A stretch of 64,000 nucleotides of DNA from assembly GCF_003326795.1 (NCBI RefSeq), contig NZ_JPWI01000002.1, forward strand, positions 62,001 through 126,000, written 5' to 3'. This DNA is from Thalassospira profundimaris. Lineage in GTDB: Bacteria > Pseudomonadota > Alphaproteobacteria > Rhodospirillales > Thalassospiraceae. Below the pieces are notes generated by a model. That model had not been told where the DNA came from, made no database searches, and saw nothing but the letters and a program-made list of their open reading frames with translations. Position 1 is the stretch's first letter, and each line of letters opens with the position of its first letter. The position numbers and the translations under genes were made by a program. Shown here in pieces: positions 25,114-34,971 of this stretch.

Positions 25114-27056
25114 GCTCTTTACTGGAAATAGAGAACGTCACGCGGCTGTTTCAAACCGGCGAAGAGACGGTTTCCGCCCTCAAGGGGATAGACCTTCGTA
25201 TCGACAGCGGCGAGCTTGTTGCGATTGTGGGTGCCAGCGGATCAGGCAAGTCGACGCTTATGAATATTCTTGGCTGCCTCGATCAGCCGACTGCGGGTGA
25301 TTACCGTGTCGGAGGCCACAGTGTGGCCGGTTTGAGCGCTGACGAACTGGCGGCATTGCGAAGAGAGCATTTCGGCTTCATCTTCCAGCGCTACCATTTG
25401 CTAGGCACGCTCAACTCGGCCGATAATGTGGCGATGCCGGCTGTTTATGCAGGCATTGATTCTGTGACCCGACGAGAGAGGGCAAATTTACTTCTGGAGC
25501 GCCTTGGCCTTGGTGAACGTATAGATCACCGTCCAGGTCAGCTTTCCGGTGGTCAGCAGCAGCGCGTGTCCATTGCGCGCGCGCTTATGAATGGCGGGCG
25601 TATCATCCTTGCCGACGAACCGACCGGTGCGCTGGATAGTAAAAGCGGTGAAACTGTTCTCGAGATCCTCAAGGAGCTTCATCGGGACGGCCATACAGTC
25701 ATTATGGTTACCCATGATATGGAGGTCGCCTCCCACGCCGATCGTATTATAGAAATCCGTGACGGCCTTGTTCTGTCTGACAAGCGGTGCCGCGAACCGG
25801 TCGTTGATGCGCCTTTACCTTCCTTTTTAAACTCAGATTCTGTTGGTGTTCTGGCAGGTTTCCATCGACGGGTTGCAGAAGCTTTTCCCATGGCGGTGCG
25901 CTCCATGGCGGCACATCGGGTTCGCACATTCCTTACCATGCTCGGGATCATCATTGGCATTGCTGCCGTGGTTTCAGTCGTTGGTTTGGGCGAGGGAACG
26001 CGCCAGAGGGTGCTTGCCGAGATCAGCGAACTTGGTGCCAGCACACTTTCGATTTTTCCCGGACATGGCTGGGACGATGAACGTGCCGAAAGCATTACCT
26101 CTCTGGTTGTGGCCGATGCTGAGGTGTTGTCTGCGCAAAACTATATCGACAGCGTCACACCTCTGGTATCGACGAGTACGCGCATTCGGCTCGGTCGCAC
26201 GACCATGTCAGCTAATGTTGACGGTGTTGGTGAGGATTACTTTCGGGTAAACGGCCTCAGAATCGTGCTGGGCACCGGCTTCTCGGCCGACAGTATCGCT
26301 GAACGCCGGCAGGAGGCTGTTATCGAGGAAAGAGCCGCATCTACGCTTTTTCCGGGAGATGAATCTCCGCTTGGCAAGGTTATCATGATCGATCGGGTGC
26401 CGGTGGTGATCATTGGCACGGTTGCGCAGCGGTCCGGGATGTCCGGCAAAACCCTGCAAATCTACCTTCCCTATACTGCCGTGACCGGCAGGTTGCTTGG
26501 GGCGGCAACAAGCCTTGCCGGGCTGACTGTTCGTATCTCTGACGATGTCGACACAATCGTTGCCGAACGTGCAATCGTTGGCCTGCTGACACGCCGTCAC
26601 GGTACGCAGGACTTCTTTGTATTCAATAGTGACCAGTTGCGCCGGATCATGGAAAAGACGTCGCAGACCATGACGCTGCTGATTTCATCTGTCGCGGTGA
26701 TCTCTCTGATCGTCGGTGGCATTGGCGTCATGAACATCATGCTGGTTTCCGTCACCGAGCGTACCCGTGAAATAGGTCTGCGGATGGCAGTCGGTGCTCG
26801 TCGTATCGACATCATGCTTCAATTCCTGATTGAGGCCGTCACGATTTGTATTGCGGGTTCTTTCCTCGGTGTTGGGCTGGCACTTGGTGCAGCCATTGCG
26901 TTTGGTGGACAGGGCAGCCAGTTCCCGATGATCATTTCTTTCGACGCCATCCTTTCAGCCTGTCTGGTTGCGCTTCTCATCGGCCTCGTTTTCGGTTTTC
27001 TGCCAGCCCGCAATGCCTCACGCCTCGATCCGGTCGATGCGCTTTCCAGAGAGTAG
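25110..27056 (+). CDS. macB: MacB-like ABC exporter, ATPase fused to permease
   Basis: 648 residues from a GTG with GGAG 5 bases upstream. The ATPase comes first: Walker A GASGSGKST (41-49), signature LSGGQQQRV, Walker B IILADEPTGALD. Then a membrane helix (about 275-297), a large periplasmic domain, and three C-terminal helices with the FtsX/MacB stretch MNIMLVSVTERTREIGLRMA. MacB proteins drive export of macrolides, peptides or siderophores by a mechanotransmission cycle with MacA and TolC. Substrate cannot be told from sequence. Confidence 0.93.
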   Translation: MSSLLEIENVTRLFQTGEETVSALKGIDLRIDSGELVAIVGASGSGKSTLMNILGCLDQPTAGDYRVGGHSVAGLSADELAALRREHFGFIFQRYHLLGTLNSADNVAMPAVYAGIDSVTRRERANLLLERLGLGERIDHRPGQLSGGQQQRVSIARALMNGGRIILADEPTGALDSKSGETVLEILKELHRDGHTVIMVTHDMEVASHADRIIEIRDGLVLSDKRCREPVVDAPLPSFLNSDSVGVLAGFHRRVAEAFPMAVRSMAAHRVRTFLTMLGIIIGIAAVVSVVGLGEGTRQRVLAEISELGASTLSIFPGHGWDDERAESITSLVVADAEVLSAQNYIDSVTPLVSTSTRIRLGRTTMSANVDGVGEDYFRVNGLRIVLGTGFSADSIAERRQEAVIEERAASTLFPGDESPLGKVIMIDRVPVVIIGTVAQRSGMSGKTLQIYLPYTAVTGRLLGAATSLAGLTVRISDDVDTIVAERAIVGLLTRRHGTQDFFVFNSDQLRRIMEKTSQTMTLLISSVAVISLIVGGIGVMNIMLVSVTERTREIGLRMAVGARRIDIMLQFLIEAVTICIAGSFLGVGLALGAAIAFGGQGSQFPMIISFDAILSACLVALLIGLVFGFLPARNASRLDPVDALSRE

Positions 27057-27058
27057 TC

Positions 27059-28453
27059 ATGGTTTTCGTCAGATTGATTATCCCTTGTCTTTTTATTGTT
27101 CTTGTCGGTTGTACGAGCCAGTCGACAGCCTATCTGCGCCCGGATTTGCCAGAAGGGCCGACATGGTCTGCCCCGATCTCCTCAGACACTGCCAAAGTAA
27201 GTACAGATCAGTGGTGGATCGCTTTCGGAGATCGGGAACTCACCACGCTGATCCAAGAGGTGGTCGCTCGTAACAATGACATTTTCACCGCGACCCTTCG
27301 GGCGCGCAGAGCGCTCTTGCAAGCTGATCTTGCGGCGAATGCCCTGTTCCCGAAATTGAGCGGGAATCTTAACAGTTCCAGAGCAAAGCCTCTCGATGGA
27401 AATGTCGCTGCAACCTCATCCTCGTCTGCGTCAATCGGGCTATCTTATGAAGTTGACTTATGGGGGAAACTTGCAGCGCAGCGAGATAGTTCGAGCTTTG
27501 AGGCCGAGGCAACACGTGAGGATTATGAGGCGGCTCGCCTTGCAATTATCGGCATGACCGTCGAGACCTATTTTCGTATTGCTCACGCGAATGAAGCGAT
27601 TGCGTCGGCCGAAAGCAGCCTTGACTATGTAAGGCAAATACAGGACCTCGTCCGAAAACAGATGGCTGTTGGCTGGGTTTCCGAACTTGAGCTTTGGGAA
27701 GTTGAACAGACAGTCGAGACACAGGCTGCGCGCGTATCCGAGTTGCAGCAGGCACGCCTTGTTTTGCGAAATGTGCTTACGGTTCTTTTGAACGGTGGGC
27801 CAAATCCGGTTCCCGAACTACACAGATTGCCACGGCAGAAGTTGCCAGAGATCACGCCAGGTTTGCCTGCTGATCTTCTTGCCCGCCGTCCAGATCTTCG
27901 TGCGGCAGAAGCACGGTTGAAGGGGGCGTTGAAGAATGTCGATGCGACGCAGACCAGCTTCTATCCGGGGATATCGTTGACTGGTGGCTTGGGGACGAGC
28001 AGCGATCAGCTCATATCTTTCATCTCCAACCCGGTCGCGACACTGGGGGTAGGGACTGTTCTGTCCTTCCTGAACCTGAAGGACATGAATCTGACGATTG
28101 CGGTTTCGCAAACACAATATGAAGAGGCTGTCTCTACGTTTCGAACCACCTTGCTCAATGCGTTTGCAGACGTTGCCAATACGCTGGGTGCGCGCTCAAA
28201 CTATGCCGAGCAGTCACGTCGGTTGAATAGTGCCTATGAGGCCGCGAAGGGAGTAGAGAAGCTGACCGAGATACGTTATCGGGCAGGCGCGATAACCCTG
28301 CGCATCTGGCTTGATGCACAGGAACGTCGTCGGTCCGCTGAAGTGGCTCTCGCCGACGTTCGGCTTGCGCAGTTCGTGAACGCATCAACCCTGTATCGCG
28401 CTCTTGGGGGGAGTACAGCAGTCGCTAATGACGAGGTTGCGGCGGCACGGTGA
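27059..28453 (+). CDS. TolC/NodT-family outer-membrane efflux lipoprotein
   Basis: 464 residues from the ATG at 27059, two bases after the macB stop. The signal ends in a lipobox (FIVLVGC), so it is lipid-anchored like OprM and NodT. Two OEP repeats are visible, with long helical segments (ALEVE-like heptads), the family motif LPEITPGLPADLLARRPDLR in the middle and a Gly/Ser turn before it. It supplies the outer-membrane exit duct for the MacAB pump. The three genes form a complete operon. Confidence 0.9.
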   Translation: MVFVRLIIPCLFIVLVGCTSQSTAYLRPDLPEGPTWSAPISSDTAKVSTDQWWIAFGDRELTTLIQEVVARNNDIFTATLRARRALLQADLAANALFPKLSGNLNSSRAKPLDGNVAATSSSSASIGLSYEVDLWGKLAAQRDSSSFEAEATREDYEAARLAIIGMTVETYFRIAHANEAIASAESSLDYVRQIQDLVRKQMAVGWVSELELWEVEQTVETQAARVSELQQARLVLRNVLTVLLNGGPNPVPELHRLPRQKLPEITPGLPADLLARRPDLRAAEARLKGALKNVDATQTSFYPGISLTGGLGTSSDQLISFISNPVATLGVGTVLSFLNLKDMNLTIAVSQTQYEEAVSTFRTTLLNAFADVANTLGARSNYAEQSRRLNSAYEAAKGVEKLTEIRYRAGAITLRIWLDAQERRRSAEVALADVRLAQFVNASTLYRALGGSTAVANDEVAAAR

Positions 28454-28565
28454 TGAAGTGCATTCTTCAAGACAGAGAATTTATCGTATCAACGCCAAAA
28501 ACCTTGAAATGAAACGCACCTCAATCAATTGAATTCTTGTGAGTCGAAAGCCAAAGATTGAAAAT

Positions 28566-29270
28566 ATGGTCATGAACAATGCCTTAATCCTGATCATCGA
28601 AGACGAACCCGAGATTGCCGAAATTATCGGGACGTATCTGTCACGCGAAGGTTTCCGGGTGGTCACCGCTGGTGATGGCACTGTCGGGCTTGCTCATCAC
28701 CAGCGCTTGCGACCAGACCTTGTGGTGTTGGACATCAAGCTGCCGGGGCAGGACGGTTATGAGGTGCTTGCGACGATACGCCGCCGGGGCGATACGCCCG
28801 TCATCATGGTCACGGCGCTCGCGGAGGATCTCGACAAGTTACAAGCACTACGCATTGGTGCAGACGATTATGTGGTTAAGCCGTTCAACCCGCTTGAGGT
28901 TGTCGCACGCGTAAAGGCGGTCTTGCGGCGAACCATCGCCCGCGATACCGGGCAGATGTTGCGCGTTGGACCGTTAACCATCGATCCGCAAGCCTATCGG
29001 GTCGAGGTCGAAAGCGCGGACGGCGCGGTTACACTTGGCCTTACCAGAACCGAATTTCGTATTCTGGCGTTTATGGCATTGAGGATAGGTCGAGTGTTCG
29101 AGCGCTCGGAACTGGTCGATGCTTGCTTGCCGGAGGGCGAGGCTCTCGATCGAACAGTGGACAGCCATGTAAGCAATCTTCGTCGCAAACTGGCTGCTGC
29201 CGGGGCTGATGGCATGCTTGTAGGTGTTCGTGGTGTCGGTTACCGACTGGACAACGCACATGGCCAATAG
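28566..29270 (+). CDS. OmpR/PhoB-type response regulator
   Basis: About 234 residues. Receiver domain with IIEDEPEI and the phospho-acceptor Asp in LVVLDIKLPGQDGYEVL, then the Lys in YVVKPFNPLEV; C-terminal winged helix with RTVDSHVSNLRRKL and GVRGVGYRL. It resembles BaeR/AdeR regulators of efflux pumps. Start choice is open: ATG 28566, ATG 28572 or GTG 28539. It lies 112 bases after the exporter operon and overlaps the kinase gene by 11 bases, so it probably controls the exporter. Confidence 0.9.
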   Translation: MVMNNALILIIEDEPEIAEIIGTYLSREGFRVVTAGDGTVGLAHHQRLRPDLVVLDIKLPGQDGYEVLATIRRRGDTPVIMVTALAEDLDKLQALRIGADDYVVKPFNPLEVVARVKAVLRRTIARDTGQMLRVGPLTIDPQAYRVEVESADGAVTLGLTRTEFRILAFMALRIGRVFERSELVDACLPEGEALDRTVDSHVSNLRRKLAAAGADGMLVGVRGVGYRLDNAHGQ

Positions 29271-30327
29271 TCTGAACTCCCGCATCGTTCGCGCGATGAT
29301 TATGCTTACCCTGCTTGCTTTTGCCGTCGTTTATTTCGGGCTGATTGCATATTTTTTCTTCATTTATGAATGGCTTTATCCCGAATTTACTGACGACGAT
29401 GTATTGCGCACCGGTGATATTGTCACCTTGGGCCTCCTGCTGGGGATCGGTTTATTTACCGCCTCATTGATGGGATGGGTACTTGCGCGACGGATTGCCG
29501 ATCCACTGAAATCCGTTGCTGCGGCTGCGCGCAAGGTTGCGAACGGAGATTTTTCGGCACGCGCTTCATTGAGGCGGGGCAACTTTGGAGAGGCAAGCGA
29601 CCTCGTCGATGACTTCAATCAGATGGCAGGGCGACTGCAGCGGGCAGAAGCCGAGTTGAAATACTCGAACTCGGCAATAGCACATGAATTGCGAACACCC
29701 TTGACCATTTTGCGCGGGAGGTTACAGGGATTGCTCGATGGCGCCTTTACACCCAGTCCCGAACTGTATGGTCGTTTGATTAACCATGTGGATGACCTGT
29801 CGGCCATCGTAGAGGAGTTGCGAACACTGGCGCTGAGTAACGCGGGACAGCTGGATCTGCAGTATTCATCTCTGGACATTGCGACGGAGGCCGAGGCGGC
29901 ACTTGCTTCGCTTGAGGGGCATTTCGATGCAGCCGGGATTACAGTAACGCGACAATTATCCAGTGCCGTTCTGAGTGCTGATCGCGCGCGGTTGCGGCAG
30001 GCTTTCGTGGCGGTTCTTGAAAACTGCTGCCGTTACGCACCGCAAAGCACGGTTCATGTCGAGACCGGCATGGACGAGAAGCATGTCTTCTTCCGCTGTA
30101 CGGATACAGGGCCAGGCCTTTCCAAAGAGAGCCGCGCGCGTGCCTTCGAGCGGTTCTGGCGTGCAGATGATTCGCGGGGACGTAGCAGCGGCGGCTCCGG
30201 CTTGGGCTTGTCGATTGTCAAGGCCATCGCACAGGCGCATGGGGGTGATGCGTTGATATTCCCGGCCAACCAACCCGGTCTTGCCGTCGAAATCCGGCTG
30301 CCTTGCCAAGTGCAACCTGTCGTCTGA
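29260..30327 (+). CDS. Sensor histidine kinase (BaeS-like)
   Basis: 355 residues from the ATG at 29260. Two membrane helices (about 11-38 and 55-80) enclose only a short periplasmic loop, then HAMP (RIADPLKSVAAAARKVANGD), the H-box SAIAHELRTPLTILRGR and an ATPase domain with CTDTGPGL and GGSGLGLSIVKAIAQAHGG. The short loop suggests it senses a membrane signal, not a soluble periplasmic ligand. Cognate partner is the overlapping regulator. Confidence 0.9.
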   Translation: MANSLNSRIVRAMIMLTLLAFAVVYFGLIAYFFFIYEWLYPEFTDDDVLRTGDIVTLGLLLGIGLFTASLMGWVLARRIADPLKSVAAAARKVANGDFSARASLRRGNFGEASDLVDDFNQMAGRLQRAEAELKYSNSAIAHELRTPLTILRGRLQGLLDGAFTPSPELYGRLINHVDDLSAIVEELRTLALSNAGQLDLQYSSLDIATEAEAALASLEGHFDAAGITVTRQLSSAVLSADRARLRQAFVAVLENCCRYAPQSTVHVETGMDEKHVFFRCTDTGPGLSKESRARAFERFWRADDSRGRSSGGSGLGLSIVKAIAQAHGGDALIFPANQPGLAVEIRLPCQVQPVV

Positions 30328-30543
30328 TTGTACCAATGTCCAAAAATCCTGACTACGCCGATGACTATGCCGGTCTTGCTGAACGGGTGATCTGTAAACG
30401 TATCAAGTCGTCTAGAGAGGAAACTACCACTTCGGCAACCTGAATATGTTGGGCAGGGGCAACAGGCGCGAAGTCCTGTTGAAACCCGTTTCCTTCAGAT
30501 AAGGCGCCTGGCTCCATCAAGGGACCAGGGCTTGTTCATGCCG

Positions 30544-31632
30544 TCAGTGATTGAGTGCTTCGACGAGGCATAAAAGTGCCATCGACTGTCCGTAACCGGT
30601 CGGGTGCAGCGGGATATTTTTGTAGAATTCAAGATCATGTCCCATACGGGTACCATAAGAGACTTGTTGCACGACACCATTACCGTCGATGTTGTCCAGC
30701 ACAGCATGCAGAGCCTTCTGGCCGGCTGTTTTCCAACTTTGAGGCCCGAGACCCAGCCTATATCCTTTGAGCAGTGCATAGCCGATTGCAGAAGTCGCAG
30801 AAATCTCCTCGTATGAGGTCGGGTCATCGACCAAGGTATGCCATGTGCCGTTTTCCGTCTGATACTCTATCAGGCTCGATAGTTGGGCCTTAACAACCCA
30901 GAGTAGATAGCGGCGTGTTGCTGCATCGAGATCGGCAAGATCAATCAGATCCAGTATTCCGGCGGAAATCCAAGAATTCCCACGTGCCCAGCGGGCACGG
31001 GCGAAATTGTGATGTCCATCGAAGGTCCAGCCATGGAACCATAATCCGGTTTCGGGTTCGCAAAGATAGTGAGTGTGCACCAGAAACTGGAATTTGGCTT
31101 CTTCGACCAGATCTTTTCGACCGGAAGCCTGACCGTAGGACGCCAGAAACAGGGCGAGCATGAACAGGGTATCGTCCCAAAGTTCCCCATCGTTGATCTT
31201 GTCCGAAACGTCATGTTGGAAACCGCCTGATGTGGTGCGCGGGGCTTCCGCAATCAGCCGGTTGGCCCAATCGTCAAGAACAGGTTCCCAGCGAGGATCC
31301 CGGGTCTTATGCCATAGAATGGAAAGCGCCAGCATGGGGGCCGTCGTGTTCACATTCTGGGACGGCAGACCTAGGGAAAGTTGTTTTTCGTACCAATTTT
31401 CCAGAATGCTCCGCGCCTCTTCATCTCCGGTCTGGAGCCAGAGTTGCGCAATTCCGTATAGACCGACACCCTGTGGCCATTCCCAACTATCGAAACTGAC
31501 ATAATCACCGGCTGTTCCATCAAGGTTCGGCTCGTTGAACTGTCCTTCGTCTCGCAGGTTACGCAAGCCTGTCACTATCTGAGAGATTTTCTCTTTCAAT
31601 TCGTCGCGAAGGCTGACGGTATCGGTTCCCAT
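30544..31632 (-). CDS. GH105-type unsaturated uronyl hydrolase
   Basis: 362 residues, no signal peptide, so cytoplasmic. The (alpha/alpha)6 barrel pattern of GH88/GH105 is clear: SWEWPQGVGLYGIAQLWL, the catalytic aspartate region ELWDDTLFMLALFL, then FARARWARGNSWISAGILDL and HPTGYGQSMALLCLVEAL. YteR-like enzymes hydrate the delta-4,5 double bond of unsaturated rhamnogalacturonyl or glucuronyl residues and release 4-deoxy-5-keto sugar. It is 49 bases downstream of the TRAP binding-protein gene on the same strand. Exact substrate (pectin, ulvan or other lyase products) cannot be fixed. Confidence 0.88.
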   Translation of the reverse strand: MGTDTVSLRDELKEKISQIVTGLRNLRDEGQFNEPNLDGTAGDYVSFDSWEWPQGVGLYGIAQLWLQTGDEEARSILENWYEKQLSLGLPSQNVNTTAPMLALSILWHKTRDPRWEPVLDDWANRLIAEAPRTTSGGFQHDVSDKINDGELWDDTLFMLALFLASYGQASGRKDLVEEAKFQFLVHTHYLCEPETGLWFHGWTFDGHHNFARARWARGNSWISAGILDLIDLADLDAATRRYLLWVVKAQLSSLIEYQTENGTWHTLVDDPTSYEEISATSAIGYALLKGYRLGLGPQSWKTAGQKALHAVLDNIDGNGVVQQVSYGTRMGHDLEFYKNIPLHPTGYGQSMALLCLVEALNH

Positions 31633-31681
31633 TATTGTGTCTCGCTTTTTTTGAGGAATTTGGTCGGCGCGGAGCGGAAAA

Positions 31682-32656
31682 TTATTCTGTTTCGAGGATC
31701 TGGGTCAGGAGGCTGCCGAAATCTGGATCGTTGCGATACTCGTCAAGCAACGGCATGACTTTTTCGCGGAAAGGTGCCTGATCCGGTGAGACAAAGGTGA
31801 CGCCCATTTTTTCGGCTTCTGCCGAAGCGTCTTTGACGGCTTGGCCCCAGATCGCACGGAAGGACTCTGTTGCGTGAAGAGCAGCTTCCTTGACGATGGT
31901 ATTCTGTTCATCGGTGAGTTTTTCGGCTGCCGCTTTGGAGATCACAAGGAAATCCGGAATGCGAAGATGTTCGTCTTGTGAATAGAATTTTGCAACTTCG
32001 CCGTGACGTCCGATAGTCAGTGCCGTGACGTTGTTTTCTGCGCCATCGATCACGCTCATCTGCAGGGCAGTATAGATTTCGGCATAGGGCATTGGAGTGG
32101 GCGTGCCGCCCATCATTTCAACCATGCGGATCGAGCTGTTGGAGTTCAGAACCCGGATTTTCTGACCAGCGAGGTCCTGTGGCGTGTTGATCGGCTTGTC
32201 GACGGTGTAGAAGGAACGTGCGCCGCTGTCGAAGAAGGTCAGGCCGACAAAGCCGTTGCTTTTTGTGGCGTTATAGACCTCATCTGCAACCGGTCCTGTC
32301 ATGACCCGGTAGAAATGGTCTTCGCCCTTGAAGATATAGGGAAGGGTGAATGCCTTGAATACCGGATCGAAGTTTTCGAGGTTGCCGGCGCTGACACGGG
32401 TCATGTCAACTGCACCGTTCTGAAGCTGTTCAAGAACCTCACGCTCGGAACCCAGAACCGCGTTCAAAAACAGCTGGATGGTTACTTCGCCATCTGTGCG
32501 TTCTTTGACTTCATCAGCGAATTGCTGCAGGGCCGTGCTGGTTGGATGGTCTGCCGATAGCGAGTTGGCCAGAGTCAGGCGGGTTTTGGCTTCTGCCTGG
32601 GCGGTCACAAGGGTTGCGACTGCGGTTAAGGCAAGAGCAAGTTTTTGATATTTCAT
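31682..32656 (-). CDS. dctP: TRAP transporter substrate-binding protein (DctP family)
   Basis: 324 residues with a signal peptide ending AQAEA and GGGAGG-type ribosome site. The DctP fold is recognised by LTLANSLSADHPTSTALQQF, the carboxylate-binding Arg region AGQKIRVLNSNSS, and MPYAEIYTALQMSVIDGAENN. It binds an organic acid in the periplasm; given its neighbours, a uronate or unsaturated oligouronide is likely. Unusually it is divergent from the membrane subunit genes. Confidence 0.92.
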   Translation of the reverse strand: MKYQKLALALTAVATLVTAQAEAKTRLTLANSLSADHPTSTALQQFADEVKERTDGEVTIQLFLNAVLGSEREVLEQLQNGAVDMTRVSAGNLENFDPVFKAFTLPYIFKGEDHFYRVMTGPVADEVYNATKSNGFVGLTFFDSGARSFYTVDKPINTPQDLAGQKIRVLNSNSSIRMVEMMGGTPTPMPYAEIYTALQMSVIDGAENNVTALTIGRHGEVAKFYSQDEHLRIPDFLVISKAAAEKLTDEQNTIVKEAALHATESFRAIWGQAVKDASAEAEKMGVTFVSPDQAPFREKVMPLLDEYRNDPDFGSLLTQILETE

Positions 32657-33102
32657 TGTTTTCCTCCCTTAGGCTTCTTTCCGCCTGAATGGCGGTGACG
32701 AAAATGCCAGCGCGTTTCATCGATGGCATGTGGATAAAACTGTCACTATGAAAATAAAATTTCTATATGTAATAAATTTTCATTTTTGGAGCGTGCTAGG
32801 AGGTGCATTGAAGCAGCTCAGAACGGCAGTCAGCATTCGAATTTATGGGCTGCAGCGCGCCAATATCTTTGTGACTGCAAATTTGAGGCAGTTACATCGT
32901 GTTGTGAATGCGATGGTGGGCGTAATGGTTTCTTGGATGCTGTTGTATCATCCAGTTTTAAAGTGTGAACCCGGCAATGAGTTGGGTGTGAAAATAATTT
33001 TCAGATTGCAGATTCTTTTTTCACATCGCATGGTCTCGAGATAATCGAAATAAAAATAATACCTGAACGTGCGCCAGGTAACTTCGACGGAGGAAACGCG
33101 AA
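32657..33102. promoter_or_regulatory. Divergent control region of the TRAP genes
   Basis: 446 bases, AT-rich, no gene. It must contain the promoters for dctP (minus) and dctQM (plus). A perfect palindrome TGAAAAT-A-ATTTTCA lies at 32989-33003. A related imperfect copy starts TGAAAAT at 32749, and another ATTTTCA occurs near 32777-32783. These may be operators for the LacI-type regulator of the locus. Confidence 0.45.
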
Positions 33103-33606
33103 GTGTTGCAATCTCTCAAGCATGGTATTGAGCGCCTGCTGCTGGTGATTATTTCAATCACGCTGTGCTGCATGGTGGTCCTGATGCTGTGGCAGGTTTT
33201 TACCCGCTATGTGCTGGCAACGCCCGCCTTGTTCACGGAAGAAACGCTTCGGTTTACAATGATCTGGATGGCGCTTCTGGGGGCGGCGTACTGTTTTGGC
33301 AGCCGTAAACATTTGTCACTTGATCTGTTGGTTTTTCTGGGGCCGATGTGGTGGCGTAAAGGATTGGCAATGCTGAATGGGATCATTTCCATTGCATTTG
33401 CCAGTTTTACGATGCTGATCGGCGGCTGGGGGGCAAGCATGTCGGCGATGGCACAGCTCTCACCGATCATGCAGGTCCCGATGGGGATGGTTTACCTTGC
33501 TGTTCCGGTATCGGCGGGGCTGATAATTTTGTTGCAGGCCCTTAATATTGTTCTGATCGGTCTGGGGCAACTGGCGCCGGTTGAAGACGTGCAGGAGACA
33601 GTTTGA
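33103..33606 (+). CDS. dctQ: TRAP transporter small permease (DctQ family)
   Basis: 167 residues from a GTG with GGAGGA about 8 bases upstream. Four membrane helices and the family motif FTEETLRFTMIWMALLGAAY followed by FGSRKHLSLDLL. It forms the transport unit with the large permease that starts 1 base after its stop. Confidence 0.9.
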   Translation: MLQSLKHGIERLLLVIISITLCCMVVLMLWQVFTRYVLATPALFTEETLRFTMIWMALLGAAYCFGSRKHLSLDLLVFLGPMWWRKGLAMLNGIISIAFASFTMLIGGWGASMSAMAQLSPIMQVPMGMVYLAVPVSAGLIILLQALNIVLIGLGQLAPVEDVQETV

Positions 33607-33607
33607 A

Positions 33608-34930
33608 ATGGATGTCCTTGTTGATTTCATGCTTGATCCTGCGGGCGCGGCAATTGTCCTGTTTGTTCTGTTTTTCGGTCTCTTAGCCTTGGGTACGCCG
33701 ATTTCGATTGCGATCGGTGTTTCGTCGGTCGTGACGGGATTTGCCTATCTGCCGTCGAGCGTTATCAGTTTTGTCAGTGCTCAAAAGATGTTCTCGGGCA
33801 TCGACAGTTTCACGCTTTTGGCAATCCCGTTTTTTGTGTTGGCAGGTAACATCATGAACAAGGGTGGCATTGCCATCCGATTGATCAATTTGGCGAAATT
33901 GCTGGGCGGGCGTATGCCCGGTGCATTGGCCCATACGAATGTGTTGGCCAATATGCTGTTTGGATCGATTTCCGGATCTTCTATTGCAGCTGCGGCCGCT
34001 GTTGGCGGCGTTATGGGACCTTTGCAGCGAAAAGAGGGTTATGACCCTGCTTTTTCTGCAGCGGTGAATATTGCATCGGCTCCGACGGGCATTCTGATTC
34101 CGCCGAGCGGACCGTTGATCCTGTTTTCCTTGGTGTCGGGGGGCACGTCGATTTCTGCCCTGTTTCTTGGAGGGTATCTTCCGGGAATCTTGATGGGACT
34201 GTCGGTTATGATGGTCATTACCTTTTTTGCCGTGCGCCGCGGTTATCGCACGGAAGGCAGTGTCAGTTGGTCGGAAGTCCTGCAAGTGATATGGCAGGCT
34301 CTGCCGCCACTGTTGATGATTATCCTGGTCATTGGTGGCATTGCGATAGGAGCTTTCACCGCCACAGAAGGTGCCGCGGTTGCAGTTCTGTATTCATTTG
34401 TTTTGTCGCTAATGTACCGGATGGCAAGCTTGCAGGAATATCTGGAAGCTTTGAAATCGTCGGCGGTTACCAGTTGCTCAATCCTGTTTCTGATCGCGGC
34501 ATCGGGCATAATGTCCTATGTCATGACGATTGCCGGTATTCCCAATGTTATTGCAGAAGCCATTCTGACTTTTGATAATCCCATCGTGATCTTGCTGGTG
34601 ATGAATATCTGCCTGCTGATCATCGGATTCTTTATGGACCTGACACCGGCAGTGTTGATTTTTACCCCGATCTTTTTACCGATTGCGACCGAGATTGGCA
34701 TTCATCCGGTGCATTTGGGGATCATCATGATATTTAACCTTGGGGTTGGATCGATGACACCGCCGGTCGGTAGCGTACTTTTTGTCGGATGCGCTGTTGC
34801 CAATCTGAGAATTGATCAGGTGGTAAGGCCGATCTTGCCGTTCTTCTTTGCGACATCTGCAGCCTTGCTTCTGACCACGTATGTCCCGTGGATCACATTG
34901 GCATTGCCGCGTTTCCTCGGGCTGATGTGA
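33608..34930 (+). CDS. dctM: TRAP transporter large permease (DctM family)
   Basis: 440 residues from the ATG at 33608. About 12 membrane helices with the DctM motifs FTLLAIPFFVLAGNIM, GSISGSSIAAAAAVGGVMGP, APTGILIPPSGPLILFSLVS and FNLGVGSMTPPVGSVLFVG. It uses the sodium gradient to import the substrate delivered by DctP. Confidence 0.93.
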   Translation: MDVLVDFMLDPAGAAIVLFVLFFGLLALGTPISIAIGVSSVVTGFAYLPSSVISFVSAQKMFSGIDSFTLLAIPFFVLAGNIMNKGGIAIRLINLAKLLGGRMPGALAHTNVLANMLFGSISGSSIAAAAAVGGVMGPLQRKEGYDPAFSAAVNIASAPTGILIPPSGPLILFSLVSGGTSISALFLGGYLPGILMGLSVMMVITFFAVRRGYRTEGSVSWSEVLQVIWQALPPLLMIILVIGGIAIGAFTATEGAAVAVLYSFVLSLMYRMASLQEYLEALKSSAVTSCSILFLIAASGIMSYVMTIAGIPNVIAEAILTFDNPIVILLVMNICLLIIGFFMDLTPAVLIFTPIFLPIATEIGIHPVHLGIIMIFNLGVGSMTPPVGSVLFVGCAVANLRIDQVVRPILPFFFATSAALLLTTYVPWITLALPRFLGLM

Positions 34931-34971
34931 CGCTTCACCCAACCCTAATCCTATTCAAGCGGAGTTATATC

